This document shows positions 1 through 9,542 of a DNA stretch of 64,000 bases, piece by piece. Under the pieces are notes generated by a model. The model was not told where the DNA came from and searched no databases. It worked only from the letters and a program-made list of their open reading frames with translations. The position numbers and the translations under genes were made by a program. This DNA comes from Umbilicaria muhlenbergii (lineage: Eukaryota; Ascomycota; Lecanoromycetes; Umbilicariales; Umbilicariaceae): assembly GCA_000611775.1 (NCBI GenBank), contig KK106982.1, forward strand, positions 2,847,992-2,911,991, written 5' to 3'. Numbering within the stretch: position 1 is the stretch's first letter; the number at the start of each line of letters is the position of its first letter.

Positions 1-1387
1 CAGGATATATAGTATCCCAATACGAGATCTCAAGTACTTAGCGGCCGAAAACCCAACCCGAAAGCCTGAACATACTGGGCAGCCTACGGATCGCAGTCAG
101 TTGACCGCCCTGAATACTTCCATCGATACTAGATGTCATGGCTCAAGAGGTTTTCCCGACGACATTGGCCAGCATACATTAAATACAGACCACCAACATC
201 CTAGACCTTCTTCTTACGATCACAACGCTGGCCTGACACAAGACAACCTTGCAGCCTACCATGATGCTCTAGCTTTCGCTGCCAACCAAGCTGCTCTCGA
301 CGGCAAATTCACCCGCAAGCCAAGCATAGACGACAGTCCAGAAAAGTCACCAGACCACAACATGTTCCTCGAAATAACCACCGATACCAACCGAGTCAGT
401 CACGAGACGGTCTGTTTCGCACAACCCGAAAACCACGAAGACACAGAAGATTTCGACTTCGACGACACTCTCTCCGACGACCCCATCATCGCCGCCGCCA
501 ACGCCGAAGCGCTCGAGAACGACGACGAAGGCTTCTACGGCCGCGAATTCGGCTTCTTCGCCCACGCCTCCGGCGAAGCCGAATACGCCAACGGCGGCTA
601 CTTCGGCACCCGCAATGGCGCCGTCGACGGCATCGGCCGCAGCCACAGCGGCCGCGTCAACTTCCAAGAACCGAGTCTCACCCCCATCACCGAACGCAGC
701 GAATGGAGCAACCGCACGTCGACGATCTCGCTCGCCATGTACGGCCACCCGCATCCCACACAGGCGCAAGCGGCGGTCTCGAGCCCCGGCTTGGCGCAGC
801 TGGCGGATATGATGCAGCATGACGACGACAACATGACGCTTTCTGCGCTGCTGAAGCTCCGGCGGGGGGCGTGGGGTGGGAGCAACAACAGTCTGCGGAG
901 TACCAGCGCGGGCAGCCAGCAGAGCGGGTCGCCGCTGACGCATTTCCCGCCGGGTCCGCTCGGCGGCGGGGTGGGCACGTCTCTGTTGCCGGCTTCGGGC
1001 TCGAACTATAGTCTTGCCAGCGCGCCGTCGCCGGTGGAGTCGAGTCCGCCTGCTAGTCCGACGGTGACGTCGGTTTCGCAGCTGCAGCCGCAGCCGCAGC
1101 CGCAAGCACATGTACAAGTGCAGGGACAACCTCTAGACCTGCATCTCACGACGACGACTGCCGGCGTGCAGAACGGCGCGGAACCCTTCGGCGGCGCAGG
1201 AAGGAACAAGGGGGCGGGTAAGGGAGGGCATAGTCGAGATGGTAGCGTGGGGAGCGAGAGCGTGAGTTATGTGAAGGATGTGGATGAGGATGGGGTGGGG
1301 CGGTGGTGGTTGGAGAAGAGAAGAGTTGGGGAAGGGGGGGAGGGGGTCGTGGTTGGCAGGAGGGTTGTGGAGGGGGGGAGGATCTGA
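1..1387 (+). CDS. conserved fungal protein of unknown function, 5' end outside the window
   Basis: The frame is open from the first complete codon (base 2) to TGA at 1385-1387, with no in-frame ATG near the left edge, so the gene or this exon begins upstream and 461 residues are visible. Recognisable blocks are an acidic stretch (DFDFDDTLSDDP), an aromatic/glycine block (EFGFFAHASGEAEYANGGYF), a block ending ITERSEWSNRTSTISLAMYG, a Ser/Pro/Gln-rich middle, and the end block RWWLEKRR...VVEGGRI. From memory these blocks recur in proteins of filamentous ascomycetes with no assigned function. There is no membrane segment in the visible part. The last 150 bases are strongly G-rich, yet the conserved end block confirms that they are coding. 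Confidence 0.75.
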   Translation, partial: RIYSIPIRDLKYLAAENPTRKPEHTGQPTDRSQLTALNTSIDTRCHGSRGFPDDIGQHTLNTDHQHPRPSSYDHNAGLTQDNLAAYHDALAFAANQAALDGKFTRKPSIDDSPEKSPDHNMFLEITTDTNRVSHETVCFAQPENHEDTEDFDFDDTLSDDPIIAAANAEALENDDEGFYGREFGFFAHASGEAEYANGGYFGTRNGAVDGIGRSHSGRVNFQEPSLTPITERSEWSNRTSTISLAMYGHPHPTQAQAAVSSPGLAQLADMMQHDDDNMTLSALLKLRRGAWGGSNNSLRSTSAGSQQSGSPLTHFPPGPLGGGVGTSLLPASGSNYSLASAPSPVESSPPASPTVTSVSQLQPQPQPQAHVQVQGQPLDLHLTTTTAGVQNGAEPFGGAGRNKGAGKGGHSRDGSVGSESVSYVKDVDEDGVGRWWLEKRRVGEGGEGVVVGRRVVEGGRI

Positions 1388-2816
1388 TGATGTTAGTGGG
1401 AGGTGGGGGGTGGGGGGAATCTGATGCGGGGGAGACATGGGGGGGAAGACGTGATGGGGTGGGGATTTTACAAAGGGAGGTTAGGGAGGGGGGTTCAGGG
1501 TGGGGAGATGAGAAGGGTGGTTTTCTTGGGATATATCGGACGGCAATGTGGGATGGATATATTGTTATTGATACCCGGAGGGTTATATGGACGAGTGTTT
1601 AGTCGCTCGTTTAGCGTTTTAGGGGGCCTATATATGGGGCCTCTGTGCCGTGAGGTGGGGGATTGGAATACTCTGATTCATTAAATTGAGGAAGGATTTG
1701 GATAATACGATAACCTCACTGAGACCCGAGGGATCTTGGCGTGCGTAATGGCGACTACGTTTGTTGTCAATATGTGAGACCTGAGGATGATATCCTGTCC
1801 TGCTACTGTGCCTCTGCCACCGACCGCACTTCAAATTGGTTGCAGGCAAGTAGAGTATCTTTCAATCCTAGGACCAACAGTTCTTGACTGCGTACAAGTG
1901 CGTATACTTGATTAAGAGTGGAGGTGGTATACAACCCATCCCAAGCCAAGTGAGAGAAGCACTAGCACCACCACCATCATCACCATCACCACCATCACCA
2001 TTATCACCATCACCATTATCACCATCACCATTATCACCATCACCATTATCACCATCACCATCACCATTATCACCATCACCATCACCCTCCATGTCAAGCC
2101 CCAAACCCTCCCATCCATCTCCGACTAACCCATTCATTCATCTCCCCCCCTTCACCACCAGATCCCCACGCTCCCTCTCCCTCCCCCCAGCCAATCAACT
2201 CCCCCCCCCGGAACCCTAAACCGAGAAATTACACAAATTTCCCATCCAGGCAGACGCCCCGCATCTCGGCCGAGCACAAAAGCACCAAGACGTTCCACGA
2301 CGATTGCTGCGTTGCCAGATGGGGAAGGGAAATCGCGTCACTGGCGCGTTCAGATTTGCACGTTTAGGTGAACACTATTCTGGATTGGGAGATGGCGTGC
2401 TTGGTTGGAGGCGGCACGGACGGCATACGCGGCAGGTGGGAGATGCTTGGGGGGTGGAGGAGGCGTTGGAGTTGAGTTCGCGGTCTGTGATGGTGAATTT
2501 ATTGGGGTAGGTGACTCCGCATAGATCACCACCGTGATGTGGTGGTGGCTCATGTATGGTGAGCTGGTGGACCGGCTGGACTATGTGGTGAATGCCTCAG
2601 GAAGTGAACGGTAGCGACTGTCCAGCTCTTGTTCCACGACCATCGACTCTCGGCTGATGGGGATGGGTTCCATCATCGCGATGTGATGGTGGCTGTTTGG
2701 AGGGAGATTCTTTCGTTTCGCGCGGTGCACGGGTGCACGTGATCATGACTGGCTTCCAGGCAATACATCATCACCCAATCCACACCGATCAACACTGCGC
2801 ACTGCAGGTGGCGTGT
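1388..2816. other. intergenic stretch between convergent genes
   Basis: This lies between the 3' ends of the upstream protein gene and NCS6. It is G-rich next to the first gene, then contains a trinucleotide/hexanucleotide microsatellite. Several open frames here are low-complexity readings of that repeat. I see no supportable gene. Confidence 0.6.
1966..2092. repeat. ATCACC/ATTATC microsatellite
   Basis: About 125 bases made of CACCAT, CATCAC and CATTATCAC units. It reads as Ser-Pro repeats on one strand and Gly-Asp/Met-Val repeats on the other, which explains the apparent open frames across it. Confidence 0.9.
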
Positions 2817-4091
2817 TCATCCCGGTGAGATGGTCAAGCCTTCCATTCTTCTGGTCAGAGTTGGACTGTTATCTTCCTCATCCACGCCGACTTGGATCTG
2901 CATCTTCGGCCTGTTCTTGTTCAGGCCTTCGAGGAGCATGCAGGCTTTGCAGATGGACTGGCTGGAGAGATAACCGCAGCGGGTGCAGGTGCCCATTTGC
3001 TGCTTGGGCATTTTACGGGGTGCTTTCGGACGGGGCTGCTTGGACATGGTGTCTGATCGGTCGTGCCTTAACCTGTTCAGTGTCGACAATGTGATCTCGA
3101 CCTCATTCCCTTGTGCCTTTTTATCATCTCGGAGTTTCTGCTCCATCGCCGCCATTTCGCTCCCACTTGTTCTCCCATTCGCGCTTCCACAGCCTCCGGT
3201 GCCTTCCTCCTCTCCGTCCATCACAACGACGTCCTTCGCACCCTTCGACCCTCCACTCACTCCCTCGGGCACCAATCTCGCCATATCTTCTCCGCTGCGC
3301 ACAACATCTAAAATCGCACTTGGGCGGATCCTCTCCAAGTTCTTAATCAACGTCCTAGCACTCCCTCTGAAGGCCTCCGGGGAATAGATACACTCAGTTG
3401 TGAAATAATCCAAACGCTTATGATGCGCATACAGCACAATCTCCTTCTCATACGCATACTTCAGCGGCTTACTCCTCTTGATCTCGCTCGCCGTACTCTC
3501 CGTCACGATACTCGTCGCCCTGGCCAACCTCGGCAAGTCCCCTCGCAACAGATTCATCATCACGGTTTCGGCGATATCATCGGCATTATGTCCTGTGACC
3601 ACATGCTTGATGCCCAGTCGAGCGGCGCCCCGGTCGAGCGCCTGCCGCCTAAATACACCGCAGTAGGTGCAGTTGCCCTTCTTGCCTATTTGCTCGACTA
3701 CTTGGTCCATTGTCCAGCCGTAGAGTTCGTCGTAGCCGACGATTTCCAACGGCATTGCATATTGAACAGCGTTCCTCTTCACCGTTTCCAGACTATCATC
3801 CCTGTATCCCTTGATCCCCTCATCGATGGACAACAGGACCAGGTCCAACCCGTAATCGTGCCGCTGATTGAGAGTTTTGAGGACGGAAGCTAACACCGTG
3901 GAGTCTTTGCCCCCGGAGGCACCGATCGCGACCCGTTCACCGCGGTGGAAGAGCGAGTTTGACGTGATGGTGTTGTGGATTTCGGTCTCGAAGATGGTGA
4001 TGAAGCAGGCTTTGCAGAGCTTTTGATGGTTCTTTGGGCGAATGATGAGGGCCCTGGAGGAGTGGCAAAGTGCGCACAGGATGGGCGCCAT
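2817..4091 (-). CDS. NCS6: cytoplasmic tRNA 2-thiolation protein 1 (Ncs6/Ctu1)
   Basis: Single-exon protein of 424 residues. With Ncs2/Ctu2 the family thiolates U34 of Lys, Glu and Gln tRNAs, taking sulfur from the Urm1 relay in the cytosol. Visible motifs are an N-terminal zinc-binding CxxC pair (C6/C9 and C26/C29), the ATP-pyrophosphatase PP-loop SGGKDS (59-64), the central CxxC (C141/C144) with a further Cys at 234, TGHNADD (166-172), and a C-terminal CTRCGY...ICKAC zinc motif. The start is the first ATG before the conserved CALC motif. It is longer than many orthologues because of a Gly/Ser/Lys-rich linker (roughly residues 275-365) between the catalytic core and the C-terminal zinc motif; I see no convincing splice pair inside it. 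It is divergent from the glycerol kinase gene. Confidence 0.95.
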   Translation of the reverse strand: MAPILCALCHSSRALIIRPKNHQKLCKACFITIFETEIHNTITSNSLFHRGERVAIGASGGKDSTVLASVLKTLNQRHDYGLDLVLLSIDEGIKGYRDDSLETVKRNAVQYAMPLEIVGYDELYGWTMDQVVEQIGKKGNCTYCGVFRRQALDRGAARLGIKHVVTGHNADDIAETVMMNLLRGDLPRLARATSIVTESTASEIKRSKPLKYAYEKEIVLYAHHKRLDYFTTECIYSPEAFRGSARTLIKNLERIRPSAILDVVRSGEDMARLVPEGVSGGSKGAKDVVVMDGEEEGTGGCGSANGRTSGSEMAAMEQKLRDDKKAQGNEVEITLSTLNRLRHDRSDTMSKQPRPKAPRKMPKQQMGTCTRCGYLSSQSICKACMLLEGLNKNRPKMQIQVGVDEEDNSPTLTRRMEGLTISPG

Positions 4092-4765
4092 GACGAGACA
4101 AGCAAGGATGATCTCGTCACGGGTGGTGGCTCATCCCAGCGACGAGGAAGAAGCTCAGTGGCAGCAGGCTCTCTTTTCGCAGTCACGTTCGATTACGCCA
4201 TCAGCCCGGGAAGGCGGTGCTCGGCAAACCTTGCTGCAGAGCCTCCTCGGCCTCGACCCCACATCACACCTGCCACCGCTGCGGACGGGGTGAAACTTCT
4301 CACTTCTCACTTCTCATTTCTCCTTTCTCATTTCTCATTTCTCATTTCATCCTGTGTCGGACGCATCTACAGCGATGCAAGGCTCGTTCTCTCCTACCAT
4401 TGCAGTATTTCAGTCCCTTATTCTTGCGTCCTCGCCGTGCGCGGGCTCAGCTGATCGGGCGGACAGTGATCGGCGTCTCGGCCATTGACTCCGCAATGGC
4501 CCATCCCATGGCTACCCCGCAGCCCGCCTCACGGTTTCGGTGGGGTGCCATTCCCACGGGCTTGTGACAATGCAACGATGGTGACACAGGAACCATAATA
4601 CGACCACTCCAATGCCCCACACCCCTCGTATACCCTTTTATTATGTGTGATCACTCTTGTCTCCTCCGCCCTCCTGACCTCCATCGCTCGCTACTCTTTC
4701 GCCCCACCGAATACTGAACAAGAGCCTCCCCCCTTGCGTTGCCGTCGCTGACATCTTCTGTCGCC
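4092..4765. promoter_or_regulatory. shared upstream region of NCS6 and glycerol kinase
   Basis: A 674-bp divergent intergenic region. It holds a pyrimidine-rich tract of TTCTCA/TTCTCC units at about 4295-4350, a common feature of fungal core promoters. No specific operator is called. Open frames here are short and overlap the NCS6 start. Confidence 0.6.
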
Positions 4766-6440
4766 ATGCCGGACGCGTCCAAGCACACCTACATCGGCGC
4801 GATAGATTTGGGGACGACAAGCTCTCGGTTTCTCATTTTCGATACTACTGGCAATCCGGTGGCATCGCACCAGATTGAATTCAAGCAGAAGTATCCGCAG
4901 TCTGGGTAGGCAATAGATCATCACTCCACTTCACAAAGTGCAGCCGGTCTGAAACTTTGAGCAGATGGCATGAACAAGATCCCGGTGAGCTGGTTACCTC
5001 GGTCGAGGAATGCATCGACAAAGCCACAAAGGCCTTCGTTGATGATGGCCATTCGGAGTCGCAAATCGAGACCATCGGTATCACCAATCAACGGGAGACA
5101 ACGTTGGTCTGGGATAGTGAAACAGGGGAGCCTCTCTGCAATGCCATCGCGTGGCCAGACACAAGGACACAGGCTATCGTGCGAGAACTGAAAGAGAAGA
5201 AGGGTGCCGACAAACTTCAAGACATCTGCGGGCTGCCTCTTTCGACATATCCCTCATCGGTCAAGCTGATATGGCTATTGCGAAATGTTGACAAGGTCCG
5301 AAAGGCTTACGACGAGGGACGCTTGGCATTTGGTACTCCGGATACTTGGTTGTTGTACAAGCTGAATGGTGGTAAAGAACGCAATGTCTTCGTCACAGAT
5401 GCCACCAATGCCTCAAGAACAATGTTCATGAATTTACACAAGCTGCAATATGATGATACTGTGTTGCAATTCTTCGAACTGGACACTGCCAAGGTAAAGT
5501 TGCCGAAGATCGTGCCCTCTTCAGATCCAGAAGCTTTTGGCTCCATGGCGTCTGGGGCCCTGAAAGGCACAAAGATCACTGGATGTCTCGGTGATCAATC
5601 CGCAGCGCTTGTGGGCCAATGTGCCTTCACTCCTGGGCAGGCCAAAAATACCTACGGTACGGGATGCTTTTTGCTCTACAATGTTGGCGAAAAGCCAGTG
5701 ATCTCGAGTCATGGCTTGCTGGCGACAGTCGCATACGACTTTGGTGGAAAGCGGAAACCGGTATACGCGCTGGAAGGCAGCATTGCCGTCGCAGGGAGTG
5801 GTGTCAAGTTCCTCATGCACAATTTTGGGTTCATCGAAGCTTCCCACAAGATCAGTGAGCTGGCAGAGACAGTGGAAGATAATGGAGGCTGCGTGTTCGT
5901 GACTGCATTTAGTGGTCTCTTTGCGCCTTATTGGATTGACGACGCCAAAGGAACGATATTCGGCATCACACAGCATACTGAGAAGGGTCACATAGCTCGA
6001 GCCACTTTAGAAGCTACCTGCTACCAGACCAAGGCAATTCTAGATGCGATGGAGAAAGACAGCGGTCACAAGCTTTCTCAACTTGCGGTCGACGGTGGTA
6101 TGAGCAATTCCGATTTATGCATGCAGGTAGGTAACCTCTTATCGCAAATTTTCTTCCGTCTGCCATCAGCTCAACTCACATATTATAGACCCAGGCCGAC
6201 ATTACAGGTATTCCCGTCGATCGTCCCGCTATGCGTGAAACAACTGCTCTTGGTGCTGCAATTGCTGCCGGCTTCGCTGTAGACATCTGGAAGGAGTTCG
6301 ACGAGCTCAGAGAGATCAATCGGGCCAACCGTAAGATCTTCAAGCCACAGATATCCGAAGAAGACAGTGCGAAGATGTATAAACGATGGGCGAGGGCAGT
6401 TGAAATGTCGAGAGGCTGGCTGGATGAAGCTGACCAGTAG
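4766..6440 (+). CDS. GUT1: glycerol kinase
   Basis: CDS join(4766..4905, 4965..6126, 6189..6440), 517 residues, the normal length. It phosphorylates glycerol to glycerol-3-phosphate with ATP, the first step of cytosolic glycerol use. The N-terminal FGGY/ASKHA phosphate loop GAIDLGTTSSRF lies at residues 11-22, WHEQDP at 48-53, the substrate region ITNQRETT follows, and the second ATPase-lobe motifs GDQSAALVGQ and YGTGCFLLYN are intact, as is the DGGMSNSDL region before the last intron. Intron 1 (4906-4964) has GTAGGC...GAGCAG and restores the codon for Gly-Trp; intron 2 (6127-6188) has GTAGGT...TTATAG and joins ...LCMQ to TQADITG. The reading frame that runs through intron 2 gives a false C-terminus. 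The start is the ATG just before the phosphate loop. Confidence 0.96.
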
Positions 6441-7647
6441 AGCAAGAGCATACTATTAGCATCTCAGTTTGGGCTGAACTCGGTAGTACTTTCTCGGGAT
6501 AGTGAGAATAGATGAACACCTTTTGGGAAGCCCCTTTCGCGAGCATGATTGCCTTGAATACGTTTGCTGCGTTCCGCCCATTGAGGCTTTAGCTTCGCAC
6601 TTCTTGGAGACATGTGCATTGCGCAGCGAGCTGTGCTCCAGGGATGAGCAGGGGGATACCGACAGTCCAAGTCCAGCGCTACGCTGGCGGCACGATACAT
6701 CCCGGCTTGTTCTTGATCGACGATGCTGCTGTTGGTATTTGAGCGACCAGGTAATAGTGACATTAAGCTCTAAGTCGGCTGACTTTTCTATCATCAGGAA
6801 GCGTCTGCCCAAACTACCAAAAGCTGCGTCCATATCGACAATGAACCCGGGGGGCCCTGTTCCGCTACCATGACAGGGCCGCTGTCTACATGGATGTTCT
6901 GGCGCTCATTCCACATCCCTGGGACCCGCTTCTACAAGGATCAACCCAATCATGACCATGTGGCAGAAGCAACATGACAGCTCGGGCCCGGCCATGCGCC
7001 TCTTCCGTTAGCCACGGTGATCTGAGCGGGCTTCACGTGGAGAAGGAGGTAGCAGAACTGGTCTCAATGGGATAGAGGAGCTCGTGACCATACCCTGTAC
7101 ACGCCGTCGACACCTCTCTGGCGAACGTCATGAAGCCCCGCACCTTCTCCTTTACAATGTCAATCGATTTCTCTCCAAACGGCCTCCGCCATATGTTGGC
7201 AATCGGCATCCCTTCGGTCTTCCCGTGTACTCACTTCTCACAAGCCTCTCTAGAGAATGAACCGAGCTCGGCGCAACTACCAACCTTGTGGAATGATCTG
7301 ATTCGAAACAATAGCCCGAATAGCACAAGCCACCACTAAGTCAATAGAGCACCATCGAGCCTAGACCCAACTACACACGTCCTTGCGGGCCGCTCCTGCT
7401 GGCTCCTCCCATTAATGACCCTTCTTGGTGACACCGCATATAAGCACGTCAAGCATATAGGCACGTCAAATCAGACACGCTCTATCACATGGTATATTCG
7501 CATCAGGCCCGTCCCTTCTCCCCTATCTCCACTTTGATTACAGACCCGCAATAATGCTAAAATCAATCGATTATCTCTCCTTTCATCCGGGTACAAACAA
7601 AGCATGCTTTGACTCTCTCATCTGCGCCTTCTTGAATAGTACGAATA
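6441..7647. other. intergenic stretch, no gene recognised
   Basis: About 1.2 kb downstream of glycerol kinase. Overlapping open frames of 60-125 codons occur on both strands, but none shows a recognisable motif, a consistent codon pattern or plausible splice partners. Confidence 0.5.
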
Positions 7648-8620
7648 ATGTGTGACTACACTCAGGTCAATTACAAATGCGGACACGTCCGATACCTTGT
7701 GAAAGCGTGGTGCATCAGGTACCAACAGACGCATGAGCGCTGTGCTCCTAACGTCGTGGCAGTGTATGTACTCCTCTGTTGCCTGCAGATACCTGCTTGC
7801 CTGGGCCCACCACATTTCTAAACCCTTCGGCTAACATACTGCTACAGAGAGACCAAACTCGACGAAAAGTGCGGTCAGTCACATCTGTTCCTTTCCCTAG
7901 CCCCCAAACCACCAATCATTCCTCCTCGGTCCATTACCCCAGGCACAAGGAGGGATGATCGAAACAAAGCAAGACCCCACAAGCAAAACCGCGTACAATC
8001 TCTGGCTTCACACCTTACCCCGATCAATGGCTTTTTCTCTCGATCGTTACGGTGTCCCCCTTCTCCCCTCACCCTACCCTCCCCGGCTCCCAACCAACCC
8101 CCTTTTCCCCTCCACCTCCTCACAAATTCAATGGCACAGAAACTAACAGACCCTCTCCACCACAGGTGACTGCAAATCAAACAGCTCCATCCCTGGGGCC
8201 AGCGCTTCCACGCCCAAGGACAACACCTCCACCTCAAAGCCCAGCTCCTCCACCGCCGGGGCCAGCAGCTCCACCTCAAAGCCCAGCTCCTCCACCGCCG
8301 GGGCCAGCAGCTCCACCTCAAAGCCCAGCTCCTCCACCGTTGGGGCCAGCAGCTCCACGTCAAAGCCCAGCTCTTCCACCGCTGGGGCCAGCAGCTCCAC
8401 GTCAAAGCCCAGCCCCTCCACCGCTGGGGCCAGCAGCTCCACGTCAAAGCCCAGCTCTTCCACCGCTGGGGCCAGCAGCTCCACGTCCAAGCCCAGCACC
8501 TCCACCGCTGGGGCCAGCAGCTCTACCCCCAAACCCAGCGCCCCACCCTCGAACCCCAAACCCAGCACTTCGCCCTCGTCCCCAGCCCCACCCGCCTCGG
8601 CCAAAAAGTCCAAGCCCTAA
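7648..8620 (+). CDS. small Cys/His-rich protein with a 14-residue Ser/Thr repeat
   Basis: Three exons inferred: join(7648..7763, 7848..7873, 8166..8620), 198 residues. Exon 1 encodes MCDYTQVNYKCGHVRYLVKA and then WC, H and C residues. Intron 1 (GTATGT...CTACAG) and intron 2 (GTCAGT...CCACAG, 292 nt) keep frame and rebuild the block LDEKCGDC at 43-50. Cysteines at 2, 11, 22, 32, 47 and 50, with H13 and H29, suggest a small metal-binding module; I recall similar N-terminal modules (CGHVRY...WC...C...EKCGDC) in uncharacterised dothideomycete proteins. The rest is about seven copies of STSKPSSSTAGASS followed by a Pro/Ser/Lys tail. No signal peptide or membrane segment is visible. The reading frame is split over three exons, so it is easily missed; an out-of-frame proline-rich reading (8052-8864) is longer. 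Function unknown. Confidence 0.75.
8228..8521 (+). repeat. 42-bp tandem array, seven copies, coding
   Basis: Seven near-identical 42-bp units encode STSKPSSSTAGASS with single substitutions (Val in unit 3, Pro in unit 5, Thr in unit 7). A degenerate partial unit follows. Because 42 is divisible by three, several other frames on both strands also stay open across the array. Confidence 0.92.
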
Positions 8621-9542
8621 CCTCCCTCTTGCCCACATTTTCATTCCCGGCCTCTCCGGTTTTCACCGCACGATCGAGCTCGCAGCCCCTATTGCAGAGC
8701 CCCCCCCCTGCACGCCTCCTACCCACCACCCTCGCATCGTCGGTACGAAACACCTTTCCCTCGCTCCCTTCCTCCCTTTCCTCCCTCCCCCCCGCCCTAA
8801 CCAACAATTTCCCCCCTCCACTTCACACGAAATCCCCGTCCCAAGCGCCGCGGAAGCAAGCTAACAAGCCGCAAGCGCAGAACGCGTCCTACATTTCATT
8901 AGGGTTCAGCTACAGCCAGAATAGAAGGGGAACGGGCGTATAGAAGAAAGAAGAGCAGCTGCTGCCAGCACCGGAAAGGAGAAACGAGAAAAACGACGGC
9001 GATGCGGAAACGGAATGGTTTTGAAAGATGGAGCACGGAAGAAGAAGGTTGCTTGTTGCGTTTTTAGAGAAGAGATCAGAAACGGGGTTCTTGCGGGCGC
9101 TGGATAAAGGACTCGGGCGGAATTATATTGGGTGGGGAGGTGACGATGGTAACTGGATCTGGGGGAGGGTTAGGGGAGAAAGGACTGCGGATGGGGCTGG
9201 CTTTGACACGGTGTGGATGTTTGATACAGAGAGATGGGCGAATCGCTCTCTCTCGCTGTCTATACCCGAGACCGCATCGTGATGAGATAGATAATCACTA
9301 ATGTTATGTCACCAACGCCAAGCGGAGTGTCTTTGTTTGCTATCATATGCATTCATGATAGTCTACCAGATAAATGAGTCTAGCCGAGAAAAACAATCCA
9401 GCCCCAGACACTTGACGGGCCCAAGCCAGGCCACGCCAAGCCCGGTAATCCTCCTGGACTCAACCCATAAAAACACCATGGCCGCTCTCGCCAATTTTGA
9501 TCGACAAAGTAGACAAGTCAGACGCAGCTTCACCCACCCCCA
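8621..9542. other. intergenic stretch between convergent genes
   Basis: C-rich sequence just after the repeat-protein stop, then mixed sequence up to the 3' end of the i-AAA protease. Open frames here are proline-rich readings of C-rich DNA or short and unrecognised. No gene supported. Confidence 0.5.

Noticed and set aside
1884-2219. 111-codon Ser/Pro frame
   Set aside because: It is a translation of the ATCACC microsatellite and the adjoining C-rich sequence.
8052-8864. 270-codon proline-rich open frame
   Set aside because: It is the out-of-frame reading of the 42-bp array and starts inside the proposed intron of the Cys/His gene; no recognisable domain.
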